Assembly: GCA_913776795.1 (NCBI GenBank)
Contig: CAJYRH010000222.1
Coordinates: 1 to 5,327 of the forward strand
Direction: 5' to 3'
Origin: an uncultured Pseudorhodoferax sp.
Lineage (GTDB): Bacteria > Pseudomonadota > Gammaproteobacteria > Burkholderiales > Burkholderiaceae
Length of the DNA: 5,327 bases
Below, piece by piece: positions 1 through 5,079 of the stretch. The position numbers and the translations under genes were made by a program. The notes under the pieces are model-generated. The model made no database searches. It was not told where the DNA came from and was given only the letters and a program-made list of their open reading frames with translations. Each line of letters begins with the position of its first letter. The stretch's first letter is position 1.

Positions 1-1
1 G

Positions 2-691
2 CACCACCTTGAAGGGCACCTGCTGTCGCCCTTCATGAGTGCCGACCCGCCTGAATTTCCGTTCGTGGTGTTGCTGGTGTCCGGCGGCCACACGCAGCTC
101 ATGCGCGTGGATGGCGTGGGCCGCTACGCCATGCTGGGCGAGACCATCGACGACGCGGCCGGCGAGGCTTTCGACAAGTCGGCCAAGTTGCTGGGCCTGG
201 GCTATCCGGGCGGGCCAGCGCTGGCCCGCCTGGCCGAGCAGGGCGATGCCAGGGCCTTTGCGTTGCCGCGTCCGCTGTTGCACAGCGGCGACCTGGACTT
301 TTCGTTCGCCGGCCTGAAGACCGCGGTGTTGACTCAGGCCAGGAAGCTGGGCGAGCAGCTCCAGGCGCGCAGTGCCGACTTGGCCGCATCGACACAGGCG
401 GCCATCGTCGACGTGCTGGTGCGCAAATCGCTCGCAGCCTTGGAGGAGAGCGGTCTGCAGCGCCTGGTCGTGGCGGGCGGCGTGGGGGCGAACCGGGAGT
501 TGCGGTCGCAGCTGGACGCCGCGTGCGCAAGGAAGCGAGTGCGGGTGCATTACCCGGAGTTGGCGCTGTGTACCGACAACGGCGCCATGATCGCGATGGC
601 CGCGGCCATGCGCATGCAGGCAGGCGTGCAACAGGCCGAGCGGCGGTACGCCTTCGACGTGAAGCCACGCTGGCCGCTCGACGCCATCTGA
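2..691 (+). CDS. tsaD: tRNA N6-threonylcarbamoyladenosine (t6A) synthase subunit TsaD, 5'-truncated
   Basis: TsaD transfers the threonylcarbamoyl group from threonylcarbamoyl-AMP to A37 of ANN-decoding tRNAs, acting in the cytoplasm with TsaB and TsaE. The gene enters from the left edge. The frame is open from base 2, and an internal ATG at 35 is not the real start because conserved sequence precedes it. The 229 visible residues begin with HHLEGH, whose HxEGH part is the family's metal-binding motif. Then follow the SGGHT nucleotide-loop motif, the segment [36 protein letters not shown] and, near the C-terminus, CTDNGAMIA with its conserved Asp-Asn. Compared with the roughly 340-residue E. 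coli protein, about 110 N-terminal residues lie outside the window. The visible part has no frameshift or missing motif. It is convergent with the hsp20 gene, 40 bp away. Identification is very secure. Confidence 0.97.
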   Translation, partial: HHLEGHLLSPFMSADPPEFPFVVLLVSGGHTQLMRVDGVGRYAMLGETIDDAAGEAFDKSAKLLGLGYPGGPALARLAEQGDARAFALPRPLLHSGDLDFSFAGLKTAVLTQARKLGEQLQARSADLAASTQAAIVDVLVRKSLAALEESGLQRLVVAGGVGANRELRSQLDAACARKRVRVHYPELALCTDNGAMIAMAAAMRMQAGVQQAERRYAFDVKPRWPLDAI

Positions 692-705
692 CAGGCCAGA
701 TGGCG
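682..705. terminator. Perfect 9-bp hairpin over the tsaD stop codon, possible bidirectional terminator
   Basis: CGCCATCTG (682-690) is the exact reverse complement of CAGATGGCG (697-705), with a 6-base loop. The tsaD TGA (689-691) sits at the end of the left arm. The structure lies at the junction of two convergent genes, where a shared terminator is expected. Neither strand has a T tract after the stem, so if it terminates transcription it does so as a U-poor terminator, or it protects the mRNA 3' end. The inverted repeat is directly visible; the function is inferred. Confidence 0.45.
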
Positions 706-731
706 CCGGGCGGTGCGGAGCGCAGAGCAGC

Positions 732-1118
732 TTACTGAATGGACAACGCGGTCACATTGCTCTGCGGCAGCTTCTTGCCGAGCTTGAGCGTCAGCACGCC
801 GTTTTCCAGCGTGGCCGTGCTTGCGGCGGCGTCGATCTCCAGCGGCAGCTCGTAGGCAGCCTTGACCTTGCGTGCGGCTGCCTCGGTGCTTTCGATGCGC
901 ACCACGGCGCCTTCGATGCCGATGTTGAGGTGGTCTTTGGCCACGCCGGGCAGGTCGATCGACAGCGTCCAGCTGGTGTCGTCCTGGCTCAGGCTGTGGC
1001 CCTTGGTGCCGCTCTGGCGCACGTAGGCCACGTCGTTGAAGAAGCGCTCGAAGCTGCGGTCCAGCGAACGCACGGCGGGGCTGTAGTTGGCCTGACGGAT
1101 GACGGGGGCGAAGAACAT
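732..1118 (-). CDS. Hsp20 family small heat-shock protein (alpha-crystallin domain)
   Basis: This is a 128-residue small heat-shock protein, an ATP-independent cytoplasmic holdase that binds unfolding proteins and hands them to DnaK/ClpB. The alpha-crystallin domain spans roughly residues 46-117. It runs from SWTLSIDLPGV through HLNIGIEGAVVRIES to the hallmark ATLENGVLTLKL (102-113). LSI at residues 125-127 could be the C-terminal I/L-x-I/V motif used for oligomer assembly. The frame is open much further upstream, but the start is placed at 1118 because AGGAG (1126-1130 on the complementary strand) precedes that ATG by 7 bases. The Hsp20-like sequence also begins there (MFFAPVIR), and the upstream extension covers the promoter region and the start of the divergent gene. 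The N-terminal arm is short (about 45 residues) and the protein is slightly smaller than the usual 140-150. A sigma32-like promoter lies upstream. Which Hsp20 paralogue (IbpA-like or other) is not decidable here. Confidence 0.93.
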   Translation of the reverse strand: MFFAPVIRQANYSPAVRSLDRSFERFFNDVAYVRQSGTKGHSLSQDDTSWTLSIDLPGVAKDHLNIGIEGAVVRIESTEAAARKVKAAYELPLEIDAAASTATLENGVLTLKLGKKLPQSNVTALSIQ

Positions 1119-1146
1119 GGTGGGGCTCCTGGTCTCTTTACACTCC

Positions 1147-1169
1147 GCGGCTCTCACCGTGAGCGCCGC
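1147..1169. repeat. Inverted repeat in the hsp20 / binding-protein divergent region
   Basis: GCGGC (1147-1151) pairs with GCCGC (1165-1169), and CTCA (1153-1156) pairs with TGAG (1160-1163). The two stems are separated by one mismatch, giving 9 pairs around a 3-base loop. On the minus strand it would lie in the hsp20 5' leader, upstream of the AGGAG ribosome site, and it does not itself pair with that site. It could be a leader stem or a protein-binding dyad. The repeat is visible; any role is inference. Confidence 0.35.
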
Positions 1170-1178
1170 ATGCTTCCA

Positions 1179-1206
1179 ATCTGCGTGCAGCGCTTTGATT
1201 TTCAAG
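1179..1206 (-). promoter_or_regulatory. Sigma32-like (heat-shock) promoter for the hsp20 gene
   Basis: Read on the minus strand, CTTGAAA (1206-1200) is a perfect match to the -35 consensus of RpoH-dependent promoters. After 13 bases comes ACGCAGAT (1186-1179), which matches CCCCATnT at only about half of its positions, so the -10 is weak. The location suits the gene: transcription would start near 1172 and give a leader of about 55 bases before the hsp20 ATG. The -35 element overlaps the ribosome-binding region of the divergent gene. The call rests mainly on the -35 match and the Hsp20 identity downstream. Confidence 0.45.
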
Positions 1207-1218
1207 AGGATTTTTTGA

Positions 1219-2493
1219 ATGCAGGTTCTACGTCGACAGGTCTTGAAAAGCGCTGCGGCAGCGCTATCTGTGACGGCTTTTCCGTTTGTGGCTGCACAGG
1301 CGTCACCGGTGCGGCTGGCCATGATCGAGACCTTGAGCGGACCCTTTGCCAACACCGGTGAGGCGGTGTTCCGCAACCTGGTGTGGGCGGCTGAACGCGT
1401 CAATGCGCGCGGTGGCGTCAAGCTGCCCGGCGGTGCACGCCCGCTGGCCATTGCGCGCTACGACAGCAAAGGTCAGAACGAGGAAGCCCTGAGCGCGTTG
1501 CGCTCGGCGATCGACGACGGCGTGGGCTTCGTGGCGCAGGGCAATTCATCGGCGACAGCGGCGGCCTTGCTCGATGCGCTGAACAAGCACAATGAACGCG
1601 ACCCGGCACGCCGCGCGCTGTACCTGAACTACTCGGCGGTCGATCCGAGCCTGACCAACGAGCGCTGCAGCTTCTGGCACTTCCGATTCGATGCGCACGC
1701 CGACATGCGCATGGCTGCGCTCATGGAGGTGCTGCGCGAGGACGAGGCCGTCAAAAGCGTGTACCTGCTAGGCCAGGACTACAGCTTCGGCCAGGCCGTG
1801 CTGCGCGAAGCGCGCCGGCAGCTGCAGGTGCAGCGGCCGGAAGTTGCCATCGTGGGCGACGAACTGCATCCCCTGGGCCGCGTGAAGGACTTCCTGCCCT
1901 ATGCTGCCAAGATCAAGGCCAGCGGCGCTGGCGCGGTCATCACCGGCAATTGGGGCAACGACTTGACGCTTTTGGTCAAGGCCGCGCGTGAGTCCGGTTT
2001 CGAGGGCAAGTTCTACACCTTCTACGGCAACGCTCTGGGCGCGCCGGCTGCATTGGGCGATGCCGGCATCGGCAAGGTCATCGCCGTGGCAGACTGGCTG
2101 CCCAACCTGCCGGATGCGCAGAGCGAAGCCTTCTATCAGAACTTTCGACAACGCTATCCCAAGCCGTCGGACGACTACGTGCACATGCGCATGCAGCTCA
2201 TGGTCGAGGCGCTGGCCCAGGCGGTGGAACGGGCGGCCAGCCTGGACGCCGTGAAGGTCGCGCTGGCGCTGGAGCAGGCGCACGTGACGCTGCATGGACA
2301 GGGCGGGCGCATGCGTGCATCGGACCACCAGTTCCAGCAGGGCCTGCTCGTCGGTGTCATGGACCGCCAGGGGGCGCCCGGCGTGAAATTCGACGTGGAA
2401 GGCTCGGGCTACGGATTCCGCGTGATCAAGCAGGTAGCGGCGAGCCGCGCCGAGATGCAGACCAGTTGCCAGATGGTGCGGCCGGCGTCTTGA
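1219..2493 (+). CDS. ABC transporter periplasmic substrate-binding protein, branched-chain amino acid (LivJ/Peripla_BP_6) type
   Basis: This 424-residue protein resembles the type I periplasmic binding proteins that deliver branched-chain amino acids, amides, short-chain carboxylates or aromatic acids to Liv-type ABC importers. The N-terminus is a signal peptide: RRQVLK (residues 5-10) resembles a Tat twin-arginine motif, then an Ala-rich hydrophobic stretch and AQA at 26-28, predicting cleavage before Ser29. There is no lipobox cysteine. The mature part shows family landmarks: IETLSGPFANTG (36-47) at the first ligand loop, YDSKGQNEEAL (81-91), AQGNSSATAAAL (106-117) and YLLGQDYSFGQ (182-192) entering the second lobe. 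The start is supported by AGAGGA (1205-1210), 8 bases upstream, and by the complete signal peptide. No permease or ATPase gene adjoins it, so it is an orphan that must share a transporter or act alone, for example as a sensor. Its ligand cannot be read from the sequence. Confidence 0.9.
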   Translation: MQVLRRQVLKSAAAALSVTAFPFVAAQASPVRLAMIETLSGPFANTGEAVFRNLVWAAERVNARGGVKLPGGARPLAIARYDSKGQNEEALSALRSAIDDGVGFVAQGNSSATAAALLDALNKHNERDPARRALYLNYSAVDPSLTNERCSFWHFRFDAHADMRMAALMEVLREDEAVKSVYLLGQDYSFGQAVLREARRQLQVQRPEVAIVGDELHPLGRVKDFLPYAAKIKASGAGAVITGNWGNDLTLLVKAARESGFEGKFYTFYGNALGAPAALGDAGIGKVIAVADWLPNLPDAQSEAFYQNFRQRYPKPSDDYVHMRMQLMVEALAQAVERAASLDAVKVALALEQAHVTLHGQGGRMRASDHQFQQGLLVGVMDRQGAPGVKFDVEGSGYGFRVIKQVAASRAEMQTSCQMVRPAS

Positions 2494-2496
2494 ACG

Positions 2497-2724
2497 TCAA
2501 CTTGCATAGCCCGAGCAGGCACCAGCGTTCGGCCGCCCCTTGCACTCGCGCAGCAGCCGGCGCTCGCGTTCGCGGGCGCTTTCCTGCGAGCTGTTCGGAA
2601 TGAATTTGGGCGCCGCCGCCTTTCTTTTCGGTGCGCCGCCGTCTTCGTTTTTGGCGAGCGCCGGCAAGGCGGTCAGCAGGCCCAGCGTCAGGCAGGCGGC
2701 AGACAGCGGAATGGACAGGTGCAT
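2497..2724 (-). CDS. Small secreted protein of unknown function with C-terminal CX8C motif
   Basis: This is a 75-residue protein I cannot assign to a named family. Residues 1-24 form a clear Sec signal peptide, a hydrophobic stretch ending in PALA, with predicted cleavage before Lys25. The mature part is about 51 residues and strongly basic: a low-complexity KRKAAAPK-type linker, then a charged helix-like segment RERERRLLRE (51-60), then CKGRPNAGACSGYA, with Cys61 and Cys70 able to form a disulfide in the periplasm. From memory, similar ECKGRxNAGAC tails occur in unnamed small proteins of Burkholderiales; this is unverified. The start is fixed by GGGAG (2733-2737 on the complementary strand) 8 bases upstream and by the intact signal peptide, although the frame stays open upstream through the antisense of the aminotransferase gene. 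Its stop is 3 bp from the convergent binding-protein stop. It is not a PsiF-repeat protein, which has a different cysteine pattern. Confidence 0.78.
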   Translation of the reverse strand: MHLSIPLSAACLTLGLLTALPALAKNEDGGAPKRKAAAPKFIPNSSQESARERERRLLRECKGRPNAGACSGYAS

Positions 2725-2746
2725 GATGGTTTCTCCCAGGGCATGC

Positions 2747-2791
2747 GCAGTGTGTGCCGGGCAGGCGATCGCTACCATGGGCTGCAGTGTG
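2747..2791. repeat. Short direct repeats and a palindrome in the 84-bp divergent intergenic region
   Basis: GCAGTGTG occurs at 2747-2754 and again at 2784-2791. Between them lies the 8-bp palindrome GCGATCGC (2765-2772). The region must hold the promoters of both the small secreted protein gene and the aminotransferase gene, so these may be regulatory sites, but I see no good -35/-10 pair. Eight-base repeats in GC-rich DNA can arise by chance. Confidence 0.2.
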
Positions 2792-2808
2792 AACCATTGC
2801 CCATTCCC

Positions 2809-3972
2809 ATGAGAAAAGCCATCCTCGACCTCGCCGAATCGCAGATACGCGAAGTCGCCAACGCCGGAATTGGCCGCAACGATGTGTTGCCGTTCTGGTT
2901 CGGCGAAAGTGACGAAGTCACGCCTGGATTCATCCGGCAGGCGGCCATCGATTCCCTTCAGCGGGGAGAGACCTTCTACGCACACAACCTGGGCCTGCCC
3001 GACTTGCGCGAGGCCATCGCGCGCTACATGTCGGTGCTGCACGGGCGCATCGCGGCCGAACGCATCGCCGTCACGTCGGGCGGAGTCAATGCACTGATGC
3101 TGGCAGTGCAGTGCCTGGTCGATCCTGGCGACGAGGTCGTCGCCGTGACGCCTGTGTGGCCCAACCTCACCGCGCAGGCCGTTATCTTGGGCGCGCAACT
3201 GCGCTGTGTGCCGCTGCGGCCGGTCGATGGACAGTGGACCCTCGATCTGGACGCGTTGCTTGCCACGATCACGTCGTCGACCCGCCTGCTGATCGTCAAT
3301 GCACCCAACAACCCGACGGGCTGGACGCTGCGGGCCGATGAGCAGGAGGCGTTGCTCCAGCACTGCCGCCGTACCGGCACCTGGATACTGGCCGACGAGG
3401 TCTACGAGCGCCTGTACTACGCGCCGTCGGCGCAGGCGTGCGCGCCGAGCTTCCTCGACCAAGCGGAGCCGGAGGACCGCCTGGTGGTCGTCCACAGCTT
3501 CTCCAAAAGCTTCCTGATGACGGGCTGGCGGCTGGGCTGGCTTGTCGTGCCGGCCACGATGCGGCAGGCGATTGGCAAGCTCATCGAGTTCAACACCTCC
3601 TGCGCGAGCGTCTTTGCGCAGCGGGGCGCACTGGCAGCGTTGGCACGGCGCGACGAGGTCACGCCAAGGGTCGTTGCCCACTTGCGTCTTTGCCGCGACA
3701 CGCTCATTCCGCTGTTGTCCGCCATGCCGCAGGTCACCGTGTCGTCGCCTGACGGGGGCATGTATGCCTTCTTCCGCTTGCAGGGGGTGGATGATTCTCT
3801 GGCCGTAGCCAAGCGGCTTGTCCGCGAGGCAGGTTTGGGGCTCGCTCCGGGGACGGCGTTCGCACCTGAGGCGCAAGGTTGGCTTCGTTGGTGTTTCGCT
3901 TCGCGAGATCCGCAGCGATTGGTGTCAGGCGCAGAGCGACTGGACAGTTGGCTTGGCATGCAAGGCGCATGA
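2809..3972 (+). CDS. Pyridoxal-phosphate-dependent class I/II aminotransferase
   Basis: This is a complete 387-residue cytoplasmic fold-type I aminotransferase that moves an amino group between an amino acid and a 2-oxo acid. Family landmarks with residue numbers from this start are: FWFGESDEVTP (29-39) near the substrate-binding N-terminus, FYAHNLGLPDLREAI (56-70), NNPTG (167-171) with the Asn that contacts the cofactor, DEVY (196-199) with the Asp that pairs with the pyridine nitrogen, and the PLP site SFSKSFLMTGWRLGW. In that site Lys233 is the Schiff-base residue and Arg241 a phosphate contact. WLRWCFA follows, with Arg360 in the place of the substrate-carboxylate arginine. All catalytic residues are present. 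The start at 2809 is chosen because homologous sequence begins just after it; an in-frame GTG at 2719 would overlap the divergent gene. No Shine-Dalgarno sequence is evident upstream. Substrate specificity (aspartate, aromatic, arginine-pyruvate or other) cannot be assigned, so no gene symbol is given. Confidence 0.94.
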   Translation: MRKAILDLAESQIREVANAGIGRNDVLPFWFGESDEVTPGFIRQAAIDSLQRGETFYAHNLGLPDLREAIARYMSVLHGRIAAERIAVTSGGVNALMLAVQCLVDPGDEVVAVTPVWPNLTAQAVILGAQLRCVPLRPVDGQWTLDLDALLATITSSTRLLIVNAPNNPTGWTLRADEQEALLQHCRRTGTWILADEVYERLYYAPSAQACAPSFLDQAEPEDRLVVVHSFSKSFLMTGWRLGWLVVPATMRQAIGKLIEFNTSCASVFAQRGALAALARRDEVTPRVVAHLRLCRDTLIPLLSAMPQVTVSSPDGGMYAFFRLQGVDDSLAVAKRLVREAGLGLAPGTAFAPEAQGWLRWCFASRDPQRLVSGAERLDSWLGMQGA

Positions 3973-3987
3973 TCCAAGATGCACACT

Positions 3988-4017
3988 TTGTTATTTGTAT
4001 ATAATTGCATACATAAA
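3988..4017 (+). promoter_or_regulatory. AT-rich palindrome, operator-like, within a possible promoter
   Basis: Bases 3996-4013 read TGTATATAATTGCATACA, an 18-bp imperfect palindrome: TGTAT and ATACA arms, an AATT centre, and 14 of 18 positions symmetric. It lies between TTGTTA (3988-3993, 4 of 6 to the -35 consensus) and CATAAA (4012-4017, 4 of 6 to the -10), an 18-base spacer. A TATAAT hexamer also occurs at 4000-4005 but has no -35 partner. The arrangement looks like a repressor site inside a promoter, just after the aminotransferase stop. The symmetry is seen directly; promoter and operator roles are inferred, and AT-rich DNA yields such matches easily. Confidence 0.3.
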
Positions 4018-4040
4018 AGCCATAATACTTTTTTGTTTAG

Positions 4041-4081
4041 TCACTGTTTTGGGTGTATTCGCCCTGAAATGTGATTTTTTT
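4041..4081 (+). terminator. Probable rho-independent terminator downstream of the aminotransferase gene
   Basis: Bases 4041-4074 can fold into one hairpin. TCAC (4041-4044) pairs with GTGA (4071-4074), TTT (4047-4049) with AAA (4067-4069), and GGGTG (4051-4055) with CGCCC (4060-4064, one G-T wobble) around the loop TATT. Small internal loops separate the helices. Seven T residues (4075-4081) follow immediately. It lies about 70 bases after the aminotransferase stop and about 100 bases before the LysR gene, a sensible place to end aminotransferase transcription. The T run straight after the closing stem is the strongest point; the interrupted stem is the weak one. Confidence 0.5.
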
Positions 4082-4110
4082 GTGTACTGCGTTGCAGCCT
4101 GCCCTATAAG
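4080..4110 (+). promoter_or_regulatory. Possible promoter of the LysR-type regulator gene
   Basis: TATAAG (4105-4110) matches five of six positions of the -10 consensus. The best -35 at a tolerated distance is TTGTGT (4080-4085) with a long 19-base spacer. It lies just past the terminator and would give a leader of roughly 60 bases before the LysR start at 4180. This is the best candidate in the stretch, but it is weak. Confidence 0.25.
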
Positions 4111-4160
4111 ATTTGCTCACTCTGCTGGCGAATCGAGTCTCCTTAGTGAGTTGAGCAAGT
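4111..4160 (+). repeat. Overlapping inverted repeats in the LysR gene leader
   Basis: TTGCTCA (4113-4119) is the exact reverse complement of TGAGCAA (4152-4158). The overlapping CTCACT (4116-4121) is the exact reverse complement of AGTGAG (4145-4150). Because both use the bases 4116-4119, only one hairpin can form at a time in RNA. As DNA they could equally be a dyad bound by a regulator, including the LysR protein itself. The repeats are visible; function is unknown. Confidence 0.35.
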
Positions 4161-4179
4161 TGTTTCCTACAGGTGTGCG

Positions 4180-5079
4180 ATGGACCGAATTTCCGCGATG
4201 CGTGTGTTCAGTGAGGTGGTAACACGTGGCAGCTTCACGGCCGCCGCCAACACCTTGGGTATGTCCCGGGCCATGGTGACCCGGCACATCGGCGAGCTCG
4301 AACGCTGGCTGGGCGCGCGCCTGTTGCAGCGCTCCACGCGGCGGTTGTCGCTGACGGAAGCGGGCGAAGCCTGCGTGGTGCGCAGTCGCCAACTGCTGGA
4401 ACTGGTCAACGATGTGGAGCAAGTGGTCGGCCAGCGCGACACCGAGCCGCACGGGCAGATCAGAGTCCAATGCAACCCGGCGTTTGGCCAGGCCTATCTG
4501 TCGGCGATCTTGGTCGACTACCTGGCCAAGTATCCACGCACGAAGATCGATCTGGTGCTCAGCGACCAGCCGCTCGACCTTGTGGATGAGCGGATTGACC
4601 TGGCGATCCGCATGACCAACGAACTGGATCCTGCGCTGATCGCCAAGAAGCTCAGCAACTGCCGCGCCGTGCTTTGCTGCACGCCGGTCTACCTTGAAAA
4701 GAACGGCGCCCCCGAGACGCCCGACGACCTGGCGCAGCACAACTGCCTTTCGCATTCGCGCGTGGAGAAAAGCCAATGGAGTTTCTCGCGCCAGGGGGAA
4801 GAGTGCCTGGTGCAGGTGTCCGGAAGTTTCAGCGCCAACGACACCATGAGCCTTGTGGAGGCCGTCCGCGCAGGCGGAGGCCTGGCCGTGCTGCCGAACT
4901 ATGTCGTTGCCCCGATGTTGCGTGATGGCGAACTGGTTGGCGTGCTGCCTGATTGGCATGCGGACGAGCTCGGTATCTATGCCTTGTACATCTCGCGCCG
5001 CCACCAGCCGGCGAGCCTGCGTACGCTGCTGGAGTTCCTGGCTCAGCGCTTGGGCAACACGCCGCTGTGGGAGCGCTGA
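4180..5079 (+). CDS. LysR-type transcriptional regulator
   Basis: This is a complete 299-residue LysR-family DNA-binding protein, at the usual family length of about 300. Residues 1-60 form the winged helix-turn-helix: MDRISAMRVFSEVV, then GSFTAAANTLGMSRAMVTRHI with the recognition helix near 29-40, then LERWLGARLLQRSTRRLSLTEAG. A linker helix follows (about 62-88). The effector domain runs from about 90 to 293, with YPRTKIDLVLSD (118-129), ERIDLAIRM (137-145) and AGGGLAVLPNYV (231-242) typical of the DmlR/CrgA-like subgroup. The start is supported by AGGTG (4171-4175), though only 4 bases from the ATG. No divergently transcribed partner gene adjoins it, so the classic LysR arrangement gives no target. 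Autoregulation through the AT-rich upstream region is plausible. The ligand and regulon are not readable from sequence. Confidence 0.95.
   Translation: MDRISAMRVFSEVVTRGSFTAAANTLGMSRAMVTRHIGELERWLGARLLQRSTRRLSLTEAGEACVVRSRQLLELVNDVEQVVGQRDTEPHGQIRVQCNPAFGQAYLSAILVDYLAKYPRTKIDLVLSDQPLDLVDERIDLAIRMTNELDPALIAKKLSNCRAVLCCTPVYLEKNGAPETPDDLAQHNCLSHSRVEKSQWSFSRQGEECLVQVSGSFSANDTMSLVEAVRAGGGLAVLPNYVVAPMLRDGELVGVLPDWHADELGIYALYISRRHQPASLRTLLEFLAQRLGNTPLWER

Noticed and set aside
1137..1165. TTTACA (1137-1142) as a -35 box for the binding-protein gene
   Set aside because: It matches five of six -35 positions, but nothing resembling a -10 occurs 15-19 bases downstream.
1119..1451. N-terminal extension of the Hsp20 frame to 1451
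   Set aside because: It overlaps the signal peptide and first lobe of the divergent binding protein, shows no Hsp20 similarity, and would include the promoter. The ATG at 1118 has a good ribosome site.
1768..2328. 186-codon minus-strand frame inside the binding-protein gene
   Set aside because: It is antisense to well-conserved binding-protein sequence, has no recognisable domain, and its composition is that of a shadow frame.
2497..2724. PsiF-repeat family assignment for the small secreted protein
   Set aside because: PsiF repeats have a Cys...LKGxxRxxFMxxC pattern. This tail is ECKGRPNAGAC, with different spacing and residues.
2725..3876. Long minus-strand open frame running antisense through the aminotransferase gene, contiguous with the small secreted protein
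   Set aside because: It is Arg/Gln/His-rich shadow coding typical of the complement of a GC-rich gene. Only the last 75 codons have a signal peptide and a ribosome site.
4015..4034. AAAAG...CTTTTTT as a terminator
   Set aside because: The stem is only 5 pairs, nearly all A-T, and too weak. The hairpin at 4041-4081 is much better.
3818..4222. Plus-strand 134-codon frame spanning the aminotransferase 3' end and the AT-rich intergenic region
   Set aside because: It is out of frame with both flanking genes. It contains a hydrophobic patch only because T-rich DNA encodes Phe/Leu/Val, and it has no ribosome site.
4117..5004. 295-codon minus-strand frame opposite the LysR gene
   Set aside because: The plus-strand LysR protein is complete and conserved over the same interval. 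The minus product is His/Gln/Arg-rich with no family features.
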